DNA of 64,000 nucleotides, taken from Macrostomum hystrix (lineage: Eukaryota; Platyhelminthes; Macrostomidae). The DNA is taken from the NCBI GenBank assembly GCA_950097015.1, contig CATNEN010000010.1, positions 3,116,501-3,180,500 of the forward strand, read 5' to 3'. The notes beneath the pieces were generated by a model that was not told where the DNA came from, made no database searches, and saw only the letters and a list, made by a program, of their open reading frames with translations. Position numbers and translations under genes: made by a program. Below, piece after piece: positions 44,790 through 56,200 of the stretch (its first letter is position 1; every line of letters starts with the position of its first letter).

Positions 44790-47700
44790 TGCTTGCTTAT
44801 AGTGAAACTGTTCACGTTTTTTGGAACAGAATGAAAACTAAGCAGTTTACAGAGTCTTGTGTAGCTGGAATATATGTAAGAATTCTATGTTCAGTGACTC
44901 ATGCTACACAAGCTCTGTGGCACTTTGAACTGCAGCAGAAAATGAGGCTTGAAAGCATAATTGTGATATACTTTCAGACATCTTTCAAGCAAAAAATGCC
45001 TGCTAAATTAGATAATGATAGCTAAGATTAAAAAAACTTTTTTGCTTCTTTACTAACAAACAGCCTTTAAAAGTATGACCAATTTCTACTCTTATTAAGG
45101 CTAGTTTAAATTAGTGCAAATAATTCTAGGAATCCAAAAGTATGAGGGAAACTTTAGCAAGCTAGCTAACACATTTTTAGAAATTTTATTAAAGCTCACT
45201 AATATTTCCTTTGTCTTCTTAATAAGAAATATTATTCATACAATTATCTCAATTATTCATCTCCACCTTGTCACTGACATGTAGGTAGGCAATCCCTCAG
45301 CATCATTGCTGAATTAATTCATGCTCCTCAGCTTGCAGGCTGAATTGCTGTCCACTGATTTTCTTTTAATATTTATTTGTACTTTAGTTATCAATAAAAT
45401 ACTGAACTGAATATCAATATTTTTAAAATGTGATAATGGTAGATAAATTAGGCAATTTATGTAGGCTCCTAATTAAATGAAGTAATAATTATTTAGATAT
45501 TTAAATAAAGTGTATAACATTATATATTAAATACATTAAAAATGCACAATATTATTCAACAAATCCTCATAATAGATTGCAAACATTTTATACTAAGCCC
45601 ACATCCACGCAAGGACTAGCAAGCTCAGTATATAGGGCTGTATCCTCTATTGCCTTGTCACCACAGTGAATGCTGGCAATGACTGCACATTCATAAAATG
45701 AATTATAATTAAACTATTATTATAAAAATATTATTATAATACTAAATACACAAAAAACTATAATTATATTATCAAAAAAATTGTTGTATTATCTTACAAA
45801 AGATAAAAAGATAATTATATTATCTGAATTTTTAGGAATATTAGTTTCATTATTATCATCATTATTAGTTAATAACTTTTTTCTTCATTCGAAGGATTTT
45901 CTAAGAAACTAAGTCACAAATAAGTCCTACAATATTGTCACAACATTAAATTTTTATATTTTAGCATTTAAATTAAATGCTAAAATATTTAGGTTAACCA
46001 CAAAAACACAAAAATGTGTTCCTGTGCACACTCTGCCACTATTCTGACTATGGCATTTTCTTTTTTGAAGGCATCTAGGTAGACTTGGTACAATCTGATT
46101 GACTTTGACAATTAACTAATTTAATTTTAGGTATTCATTTTTATTAATTTCTTTTTGAGTTATGATGACATATTAGTTGTGGCCCAAAGAATGGACTCAA
46201 GTGTGTTTAAGCATTTTAGTCAATACATTTTTATAATGTCTTATGGTTTGATAGGAGCCCTCTTTATAATTTTATTATTCTTAGTAAAGCATTAGACAGA
46301 CAATTTTTTCTGTGTAATAAAAATAAAATTTCATTTTAACTACTTTATTTAACTACTAAAGATTTTAGGCATTTGCTTCCCTACTTTCAGAAAATTTTCC
46401 TAAAGCGAAAAAACTTTAAGCCAAAACTGATAGCTTGCTTTACTTTTAGAAATTCTGAATTAAAGGCTCCAAAAGAAGTTCAAAATGCTAATTTTCAGAG
46501 TTTAAACAAATTGGGCATAAGTATGGTTTTGTTCGCGCGAAAAACAATAACTGGCGTAACAAGGATAACATGTAACATGGAGAAATGTCAGAATAATGTC
46601 CTTTGGGTAGAAGCTACCTAAAGCTAGCTACCTTCAAAAATGGAGCCCTTTCACACTGAAGATTGGCCATGGCAGGTGTTACAACTCTAGGCCCAACCAT
46701 CTATAAACCATTCTACTTGCCGGCGCTGAAGCTTCATAGCTTGTCCGCAGCATTGGCAACTATTCGCAATTAGGTGGTACTTTGCAAGGAAGTGCATCGT
46801 GGCCCTTGCACCTTCATCGCCAGCCACTGTGACAGCATGTATGGATCGTAGGTCACATGGGGGGTGCTCCAGCATGGCCGGGTTCTCCACCTCGTTGGCA
46901 GGGATGAGGACAATCGGTGCTGATGGGCATCTGCCAGCCATATCAAAGTATCTGATTTGAATTAAAAAAATGTGCTCCTCACCAGCTAAACTGCCATGTC
47001 AGCACCACCGACCATGGGGTATATTTTGGCCATAGACGATTTTTTTGGCCGAATTTGAGTTTAACAAACAAAACCATACTTATGCCACAAATTAGAGTAT
47101 AAAAGTACATTTGCAATGCTATAAATAAGGTTAGGACAAGCTACCTGTATAGAAAAAAGCTGACAATCTATGGTCTGCTTCTCTGATTTTTCTAAAGCAC
47201 AGCAGGAGCATAAAGCCATAAGCATATAGTGTTGGTATGTGTGCTTTTCCTTCTTAACTGCTGCTTGAAAAAACACTTGTGGGTAGCCAACAACAGACAT
47301 TGACGGGCCCCAAAGACAGGCACAGTTGAACACATTGTGTTGTGTTCTAGGTGCCATGGGCAAGCTAAAATTAGTTAGCATTGTTGAATTCTATTACTCT
47401 AGTCAGGATCATGTAGAATATGCCAAAAATGTTGGGTGTGCATCTGTTTTGCCTGCCAAATTATGTGTGCATGGTTAGTGACATTAGTGTGTACTTGCCT
47501 CACACTCAATTCTCATCATGCACACTTAGTGCTCGATGTGGGTATAACGCACACATAGAACTAATAGTAACAAGCCTGTAATGTAATGTAACAAGAACAG
47601 CAATGTAAGTTAAGCCTGTAAATAACAAAAACTGAATACCTAACAGAATCACGTGTGTAACAAAAAACATGCTTTACATTCTTTTTTAACTATAATAGTT

Positions 47701-48698
47701 TAGCTATACTTTTAATAAAACACAAAAGTTTATCCGGAACTTTTCTTTATGTAGGCAATCCCCAGTTAGAAATAGGTAATAAACATTAAATGCCGATACA
47801 CGACGCGAATTAGTGTAATCGGCAAGTAAGATCAATACTAAAAAAATTGTTCGACGAATGAAAATCATTTTAAAATTTAAAGCAAAAGCAAGTAGTCCAT
47901 TGTTTTTAATGTTTGTAGCAGACTTATTAACTAATTAATTATATGTTTGCATCGTTTATATGTGACTGATTATCTGATCGGCATAGCGCGTCATTTTATT
48001 TGTTTTAGTATTACTGTCCTAATTGGCCCACATGACGTATATTTTCCGGTCTTTTTAGAAAACTATCGGTCAATCAATGCTCTATTAGCGGAACTCGTAG
48101 AAAAAGTAGTGATTGCTATTCAAGAAAATGTGAATTTTTTTAATTTAGTACTTTTTGCTAATTATAATTTATTGAACCTCAGACTGAACAATTCGCACCA
48201 ATTCGCACTTTCTGAGAAATTGTAAGAACAGGGATTAGCTAGTGCTATATTTTTTAAGTATCCGTTTTTATTGAAGTGCATGCTTTCGTAATACTAAGAA
48301 TGAGTTTTTTAAATTAGAATTTGATACAAAAAATTAAAAAAAAATCTAAATCAAAAAGCTTTCAATTGATAATCGCATCATACAGCTTGAGTTATTGACA
48401 GCTACGGCTATTATTAAAATGTGCCGTAAACTGTAGAGTGTAGAGACACAGTCGTCTATAATAGCCATTTTATCGGGCCAGCTCACAATATTGGATTCGA
48501 TTGGCAGAAAGAATTGGACCAATAAAGCGCGTGTCGGATAGGCAGAAATACAGTTGCAGAGGGGAGTCCTATACAGAGATGTAACTCAAGAACCAGACAT
48601 TTCGTATCCTCTTTTTAATTAAGGGCCGATTACTAATACGGTAGCAAATCCATGACATAAACAGCAGCTCTCCCGAAGTGCCAGCCTGTATAGTCACA
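44790..48698. other. AT-rich strand-switch region, no tandem array
   Basis: About 3.9 kb between the minus-strand cluster and the plus-strand channel gene. Strongly AT-rich, especially 45400-46350, with many TATTAT and ATAATT runs. Short open frames (46373-46621, 47061-47381, 47947-48225) have no recognisable domain. It must hold the promoters of PSME3IP1 and the DEG/ENaC gene. One fragment at 46687-46941 resembles an ISXO2-type zinc-ribbon. Confidence 0.6.
46687..46941 (-). pseudogene. Possible fragment of an ISXO2-like (Merlin/IS1595) transposase-type gene
   Basis: An 84-codon ATG-initiated frame whose second half, ATMHFLAKYHLIANSCQCCG followed by QAMKL, has the spacing of the N-terminal zinc-ribbon of ISXO2-like transposases: F-L-x(2)-x-x-L-I, C-x-x-C-G-x-x-M-x-L, then a DG. 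The frame ends soon after DGW, where the family would continue WRC and the catalytic domain. This could be a truncated relic. The GATG|GTTGGG near the end could also be a splice donor of a first exon. No catalytic part was found nearby. Confidence 0.35.
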
Positions 48699-51600
48699 AT
48701 GCACCAGCTGACAGCTGTTTTCCAGCGTTCCACTGTACACGGCCTCGCCCACGCGTCCAACTCGCACAGCCGCTTGGGCCAGGCCTTCTGGGCCACCCTG
48801 TGCCTCACAGGCCTCGTTGCCTTCATTTACAACGTTTCCTTCACGCTGGACCACTTCCGCTCCTTGCCGCTATTAACCTCTTACTTTCCTAACGCCGTGC
48901 TGATGGACTGGCCAGATCTGACCTTCTGCAACAACGTGCCGGTGAGCCTGTCAGGGCGCGATGCCAACGCCAAGTGGCAGGAGGCCCTGGCCAACGCTTC
49001 GCTGTTCCAGCGCTCCGAGGACATGCTGCAGTTTTTTCGCCTGTTTCGCGATCGCGCCCGCATGGAGACTCAGGCCGACTTGGAGGACTTCATCCTGGTG
49101 AACCTCACCCTGGCTCTGTCCACCGTGCAGATCGTCACCCTGGAGGGCATACAGAAGAGCTTGGCTGCCGTGGGCTACAACACTGGACAGCGCGCCATCT
49201 CGCTAAATGTTCAGGTTGACTCCAGCGTGGAGCAGCTGGACTCTCTGCCCGCCAAGTTTCTGACGGCCACCACAAACTTCCACCGCTACCGCACGCCCTG
49301 CCTCACCCTGCACACTAGCCGCATGTTCCAGAACCAGTCAAACCATCACCACCTCCAGGGCCTGTTTTTCGTCATCCTGAACGACTTTCACTCGTACATG
49401 CTATTCAACTCGGCCTACTCGCACCAGGGCACGCGCCTGTTCGTCCACTATCCCGGCACGCTGCCAACAGACGAGGGCATCATGATTGTTCCTGGCCATT
49501 CACAGCGGGTCAACTTCAAAGCAGTTGTGAGCCACCTGCTGCGCCAGAAGCGCAACTGTCGAGAGCGGGAGGAATTCGTTGAATTGTACGACACATCGCT
49601 TCAGGAGGCCAGGCCGGTGAAGCTGGACTACGACCTGTGCAAGATTTTGGTGTCCGCAAGGCAATACTTCACCAACTGCAGCTGCCACAGCCCGTTCCTG
49701 CCGGCATTCAAGTTCGACAACTCCACGCCAAGGCTCTGCTTCAACATGAGCGCCTTCAGCCGCGACCAGCTGCTAGCAAACGCCAGGTGCCTGGCCGCAG
49801 TGTACTGGCACTTCTCCAACGAGGAGCTCTTCCAAGCCCTGCTGGCTGCCCAGTGCGGCCATGTGAAGGAGGGCCTGTGCGTCCACACGGAGTACATCAT
49901 TGAGGGCTCGGACTACATGTGGCCCGAACTTTGGTCCGAGATGATGAACCCGGCCAGGCTGGACCTGATGCGGGTGAGCTCAGATAAACCGCTATTTCGT
50001 TTAGTTTCAGTTGTGTCACGTGACTTGAAAAGCCATCTTTCAAAAGTGCATCTCTTACGAGTTGTCACAAAAGAATACTGCGGTACTTGAATGTAGGGAG
50101 AAGTTATGCAAATGAATTAATTGTACGCAAAATATCGAAATTTCTCCCACTTCAACTTGAACTCGTTCGTATGCGATGCCATTCGCCATGTGGGACTTGA
50201 TTTCAGTGGTGACTGGCCGAAACACTTGAACGGATGGAATTGGATATTGATGCCAATGAGATTGGGTCTGACTCTCACCTGCCTTCAGCTTAATGTATAT
50301 TAGTATGATGGAATTTTTCAGCTGGAACTGCAAGGCAGATGAGACGTGGGAAAATATGAGAAAGGATAAAAAGCGCTTCCTTCTCACTGCAGGGCGTAGG
50401 CGGAGGAGGCGGAGGAGGTGGGGCAGGGCAGACAGGCAGGGCAGGCAGGGCAGGCAGGCAGGGCAGGCAGGCAGGGCAGGCAGGCAGGGCAGGCAGGGCA
50501 GGCAGGGCAGGCAGGCAGGGCAGGGCAGGGCAGGCAGGCAGGGCAGGCAAGGCAGGCAGGGCAGACAGGGCAGGCAAGGCAGACAGGGCAGACAGGGCAG
50601 GCAAGGCAGACAGGGCAGACAGGGCAGGCAAGGCAGACAGGGCAGGCAGGGCAGGGCAGGCAGGCAGGGCAGGCAAGGCAGGCAGGGCAGACAGGGCAGG
50701 CAAGGCAGGCAGGGCAGACAGGGCAGACAGGGCAGGCAGGGCAGGCAGGGCAGGCAGGGCAGGCAGGCAGGGCAGGCAGGCAGGGCAGGCAGGGCAGGCA
50801 GGCAGGGCAGGCAGGCAGGGCAGGCAGGGCAGGCAGGCAGGGCAGGCAGGCAGGCAGGGCAGGGCAGGGCAGGCAGGCAGGGCAGGCAAGGCAGGCAGGG
50901 CAGACAGGGCAGGCAAGGCAGACAGGGCAGACAGGGCAGGCAAGGCAGACAGGGCAGACAGGGCAGGCAAGGCAGACAGGGCAGACAGGGCAGGCAAGGC
51001 AGACAGGGCAGGCAGGGCAGGGCAGGCAGGCAGGGCAGGCAAGGCAGGCAGGGCAGACAGGGCAGGCAAGGCAGGCAGGGCAGACAGGGCAGACAGGGCA
51101 GGCAGGGCAGGCAGGGCAGGCAGGGCAGGCAGGCAGGGCAGGCAGGCAGGGCAGGCAGGGCAGGCAGGCAGGGCAGGCAGGCAGGGCAGGCAGGGCAGGC
51201 AGGCAGGGCAGGCAGGCAGGGCAGGCAGGGCAGGCAGGGCAGGCAGGCAGGGCAGGCAGGCAGGGCAGGCAGGGCAGGCAGGCAGGGCAGGGCAGGGCAG
51301 GCAGGGCAGGGCAGGGCAGGCAGGCAGGGCAGGCAGACAGGGCAGGCAGGGCAGGCAGACAGGGCAGACAGGGCAGGGCAGGCAGACAGGGCAGGCAGGG
51401 CAGGCAGGCAGGGCAGGGCAGGGCAGGCAGGGCAGGGCAGGGCAGGCAGGGCAGGCAGGGCAGACAGGGCAGGCAGGCAGGGCAGACAGGGCAGGCAGGG
51501 CAGAGGCTGTAAGCTATTATTCACAAGCCATACAAGGCTTCGGAAACCCAAAATAGCGGCATTAAAAAGCATCGCTCAGCTCCAAGTCGCCGGTGGCAGC

Positions 51601-53242
51601 CGTGCTACGAGGATCAGAGAATGCTATCTGCGCCGAGAGTAGCCGGGAATCTCTAAGATTAGAGCAGCAGCGCGGCCAGCTCACATAGAAATCAATTAAG
51701 CTTTGCTGTCTCCACTGCCCCTAGTGGATGGGGGGAATTTTGGCCAGGGGACTTAAGAAGTCTGCGCGAATCAATACTGGCCAGCTCAGGCGGCTGACTG
51801 CGTGATCGATGCCGTCTCAGCGCTGCGGATTTGCACTTTCAAAAATTCATGTCGTCGGGCTCGTCGACGACGAGCCCGGATTTCTGGCGTCGCTGACTAA
51901 AGACAAAGAATGTCGCAAAATCTAAGCTTTCATTGTGCATTGATTTATTGATAAGTTCACACCGTGCTTTTCCTAAGCTTAATTTATCTACCATAATTGA
52001 CAATCAAGTGAGAATTTTCCGTGTAGGGCGTACAAGCATTAATGATTTTGTTAAAGATTTCGGATTAAAATAATAATTATGACTTGGTACCTGATACCCA
52101 TGGAATATTATATAGGACTCGATTCTGACTTCGGTGAAAGAAAGCTTGCAACAAGGACAGGTCTGAGTAGCATGATTGACTGGTCCTGAGTATGATTGAC
52201 TGGTACTGAGTAGCATGATTGACTGGTACTGAGTAGCATGATTGACTGGTACTGAGTAGCATGATTGACTGGTACTGAGTAGCATGATTGACTGGTACTG
52301 AGTAGCATGATTGACTGGTACTGAGTAGCATGATTGACTGGTACTGAGTAGCATGATTGACTGGTACTGAGTAGCATGATTGACTGGTACTGAGTAGCAT
52401 GATTGACTGGTACTGAGTAGCATGATTGACTGGTACTGAGTAGCATGATTGACTGGTACTGAGTAGCATGATTGACTGGTACTGAGTAGCATGATTGACT
52501 GGTACTGAGTAGCATGATTGACTAGCAGGAGTGACGGGTCCTGAGGAGTGACGGGTCCTGAGGAGTGCCGGGTCCTGAGGAGTGACGGGTCCTGAGGAGT
52601 GACGGGTCCTGATTCAAGTCGAAAAGAAAGCGAAGAGAGGGAGAGTGTGCACCACCCACCCCCATTGCCTGACCCTCGCAGAAGGCCGCCTTCCAGGTGC
52701 TGAGCCGCATGCATCCGGAGCGGAACGAGTCGGAGCTGGCAGACCAGGCACAGGCGATGTCCGTGCAGGCGGTGAGCCACCTGCTGCGCACAGACTGCTC
52801 AGACCTGCAGCTGCGGGCCCGCAGCATCTACTCGGACATGGTGGTCGAGACGGCCGAGTTCCCGTTCTCGCAGCTCATGTCTGATATTGGCGGCCAGCTG
52901 GGACTGTACCTCGGCGTCAGCTTCGTCGGCCTCTTCGAAGTGCTGGAAGTGGCCCTTGCCTTGGTGACTGGCGTCTTCCAGGTGCTGCGGCTTCGACTTC
53001 TCGGCCGTCGGAGAATGCGAGCGCGAAGTCGGGCTGCCAGGCGACGTCGACATGGCAACGGCACGGCTTCGGCTGGGCCGTCTTCGACGGCAGCGTCGTC
53101 CTCTTCGACTCGGGGTACGGCGACTGCTGCGGCGCCGCTGTTGCCTACGCCATTCACTGCACTGCCTCCGCCGTCACCACCGCCGCCGCCTCTGCTGGGC
53201 GACTCTCTGGACTCGGTGGTTGTCATGGCAACGCAGTTTTAA
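48699..53242 (+). CDS. DEG/ENaC/ASIC-family sodium channel subunit, 2 exons
   Basis: Two-helix, trimeric amiloride-type cation channel. Exons 48699-49973 and 52682-53242 (donor GTGAGC, acceptor CCCTCGCAG), phase 0, 611 aa. The gating His-Gly motif is at residues 14-15 (STVHGLAH). Helix 1 spans about residues 30-47. The post-helix motif WPDLTFCNNVPVS matches the family's FPAVTxCNxNP. A Cys-rich extracellular domain follows (CREREEF, LCKILVSARQYFTNCSCHSPFLPAF). Exon 2 carries SDIGGQLGLYLGVSFVGLFE, the pre-helix-2 block with the G-x-S selectivity filter at about residues 503-505. The C-terminal cytoplasmic tail is Arg-rich then Ser/Thr/Pro-rich. The N-terminus is short, so an upstream exon is possible. 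Gating ligand unknown; FMRFamide- and proton-gated relatives occur in this family. ATTAAA at about 53252 is a plausible poly(A) signal. Confidence 0.92.
50405..51510. repeat. G-rich array of GGCAG/GGGCAG units (DEG/ENaC intron)
   Basis: About 1.1 kb built from GGGCAGGCAG, GGGCAGACAG and GGCAAGGCAG modules on the plus strand, almost free of T. A long module (AGGCAAGGCAGGCAGGGCAG...) occurs at about 50543-50770 and again at about 50882-51130, so there is a higher-order duplication. Runs of GGG separated by short spacers could form G-quadruplexes; this is an inference. Confidence 0.95.
52165..52525. repeat. Intronic minisatellite, 23-bp unit (DEG/ENaC intron)
   Basis: About 15 nearly perfect copies of CATGATTGACTGGTACTGAGTAG. 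The first copy has GGTCCTGAGTATG, an edge variant. Confidence 0.96.
52528..52616. repeat. Short 17-bp array next to the 23-bp array
   Basis: Five copies of GAGTGACGGGTCCTGAG directly abutting the 23-bp array, about 65 bp from the acceptor of exon 2. The GGTCCTGAG motif also begins the neighbouring array. Confidence 0.9.
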
Positions 53243-53298
53243 TTCAATATATTAAAATAACTGACTGCTTTTATACGAAAATTTTCGGTATTTTCATA
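53243..53298 (+). terminator. Putative 3' UTR and poly(A) signal of the DEG/ENaC gene
   Basis: ATTAAA occurs about 10 nt after the stop codon in an AT-rich stretch, just before the large satellite begins. No AATAAA is seen before the array. Confidence 0.45.
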
Positions 53299-53299
53299 C

Positions 53300-56200
53300 T
53301 GCCATTGCACTGAGTGACGGACACCTCACTGAGTGTGGGTGAAGGGCAGCGGGCACCTCACTGAGTGTGGGTGAAGGGCAGCGGGCACCTCACTGAGTGT
53401 GGGTGAAGGGCAGCGGGCACCTCACTGAGTCTGGGTGAAGGGCAGCGGGCACCTCACTGAGTGTGGGTGAAGGGCAGCGGGCACCTCACTGAGTGTGGGT
53501 GAAGGGCAGCGGGCACCTCACTGAGTGTGGGTGAAGGGCAGCGGGCACCTCACTGAGTGTAGGTGAAGGGCAGCGGGCACCTCACTGAGTGTGGGTGAAG
53601 GGCAGCGGGCACCTCACTGAGTGTAGGTGAAGGGCAGTGGGCACCTCACTGAGTGTGGATGAAGGGCAGCGGGCACCTCACTGAGTGTAGGTGAAGGGCA
53701 GCGGGCACCTCACTGAGTGTAGGTGAAGGGCAGCGGGCACCTCACTGAGTGTAGGTGAAGGGCAGCGGGCACCTCACTGAGTGTGGGTGAAGGGCAGCGG
53801 GCACCTCACTGAGTGTGGGTGAAGGGCAGCGGGCACCTCACTGAGTGTGGGTGAAGGGCAGCGGGCACCTCACTGAGTGTGGGTGAAGGGCAGCGGGCAC
53901 CTCACTGAGTGTGGGTGAAGGGCAGCGGGCACCTCACTGAGTGTGGGTGAAGGGCAGCGGGCACCTCACTGAGTGTGGGTGAAGGGCAGCGGGCACCTCA
54001 CTGAGTGTGGGTGAAGGGCAGTGGGCACCTCACTGAGTGTAGGTGAAGGGCAGCGGGCACCTCACTGAGTGTGGGTGAAGGGCAGCGGGCACCTCACTGA
54101 GTGTAGGTGAAGGGCAGCGGGCACCTCACTGAGTGTGGGTGAAGGGCAGCGGGCACCTCACTGAGTGTGGGTGAAGGGCAGCGGGCACCTCACTGAGTGT
54201 AGGTGAAGGGCAGCGGGCACCTCACTGAGTGTAGGTGAAGGGCAGCGGGCACCTCACTGAGTGTGGGTGAAGGGCAGCGGGCACCTCACTGAGTGTGGGT
54301 GAAGGGCAGTGGGCACCTCACTGAGTGTAGGTGAAGGGCAGCGGGCACCTCACTGAGTGTAGGTGAAGGGCAGCGGGCACCTCACTGAGTGTAGGTGAAG
54401 GGCAGCGGGCACCTCACTGAGTGTGGGTGAAGGGCAGCGGGCACCTCACTGAGTGTGGGTGAAGGGCAGCGGGCACCTCACTGAGTGTGGGTGAAGGGCA
54501 GTGGGCACCTCACTGAGTGTAGGTGAAGGGCAGCGGGCACCTCACTGAGTGTAGGTGAAGGGCAGCGGGCACCTCACTGAGTGTGGGTGAAGGGCAGCGG
54601 GCACCTCACTGAGTGTAGGTGAAGGGCAGCGGGCACCTCACTGAGTGTGGGTGAAGGGCAGCGGGCACCTCACTGTGTATGGAGTGGGTGAAGGGCAGCG
54701 GGCACCTCACTGTGTATGGAGTGGGTGAAGGGCAGCGGGCACCTCACTGAGTGTGGGTGAAGGGCAGCGGGCACCTCACTGTGTATGGAGTGGGTGAAGG
54801 GCAGCGGGCACCTCACTGTGTATGGAGTGGGTGAAGGGCAGCGGGCACCTCACTGAGTGTGGGTGAAGGGCAGCGGGCACCTCACTGTGTATGGAGTGGG
54901 TGAAGGGCAGCGGGCACCTCACTGAGTGTGGGTGAAGGGCAGCGGGCACCTCACTGTGTATGGAGTGGGTGAAGGGCAGCGGGCACCTCACTGAGTGTAG
55001 GTGAAGGGCAGCGGGCACCTCACTGTGTATGGAGTGGGTGAAGGGCAGCGGGCACCTCACTGTGTATGGAGTGGGTGAAGGGCAGCGGGCACCTCACTGA
55101 GTGTGGGTGAAGGGCAGCGGGCACCTCACTGAGTGTGGGTGAAGGGCAGTGGGCACCTCACTGAGTGTGGGTGAAGGGCAGTGGGCACCTCACTGAGTGT
55201 GGGTGAAGGGCAGCGGGCACCTCACTGAGTGTGGGTGAAGGGCAGCGGGCACCTCACTGAGTGTGGGTGAAGGGCAGCGGGCACCTCACTGAGTGTGGGT
55301 GAAGGGCAGTGGGCACCTCACTGAGTGTGGGTGAAGGGCAGCGGGCACCTCACTGAGTGTGGGTGAAGGGCAGTGGGCACCTCACTGAGTGTAGGTGAAG
55401 GGCAGCGGGCACCTCACTGAGTGTGGGTGAAGGGCAGCGGGCACCTCACTGAGTGTAGGTGAAGGGCAGCGGGCACCTCACTGAGTGTGGGTGAAGGGCA
55501 GCGGGCACCTCACTGAGTGTGGGTGAAGGGCAGCGGGCACCTCACTGAGTGTAGGTGAAGGGCAGCGGGCACCTCACTGAGTGTAGGTGAAGGGCAGCGG
55601 GCACCTCACTGAGTGTGGGTGAAGGGCAGCGGGCACCTCACTGAGTGTGGGTGAAGGGCAGTGGGCACCTCACTGAGTGTAGGTGAAGGGCAGCGGGCAC
55701 CTCACTGAGTGTAGGTGAAGGGCAGCGGGCACCTCACTGAGTGTAGGTGAAGGGCAGCGGGCACCTCACTGAGTGTGGGTGAAGGGCAGCGGGCACCTCA
55801 CTGAGTGTGGGTGAAGGGCAGCGGGCACCTCACTGAGTGTGGGTGAAGGGCAGTGGGCACCTCACTGAGTGTAGGTGAAGGGCAGCGGGCACCTCACTGA
55901 GTGTAGGTGAAGGGCAGCGGGCACCTCACTGAGTGTGGGTGAAGGGCAGCGGGCACCTCACTGAGTGTAGGTGAAGGGCAGCGGGCACCTCACTGAGTGT
56001 GGGTGAAGGGCAGCGGGCACCTCACTGTGTATGGAGTGGGTGAAGGGCAGCGGGCACCTCACTGTGTATGGAGTGGGTGAAGGGCAGCGGGCACCTCACT
56101 GAGTGTGGGTGAAGGGCAGCGGGCACCTCACTGTGTATGGAGTGGGTGAAGGGCAGCGGGCACCTCACTGTGTATGGAGTGGGTGAAGGGCAGCGGGCAC

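Noticed and set aside
47947-48225. 92-codon plus-strand frame in the AT-rich gap
   Set aside because: AT-biased, no recognisable domain, no splice or start context; likely chance.
50055-51642. Open frames of 259-505 codons rich in Pro-Cys-Leu or Gly-Arg-Gln
   Set aside because: Artefacts of the GGCAG array inside the DEG/ENaC intron.
52004-52780. 258-codon minus-strand frame in the DEG/ENaC intron
   Set aside because: Mostly translation of the 23-bp repeat and the antisense of the channel's second exon.
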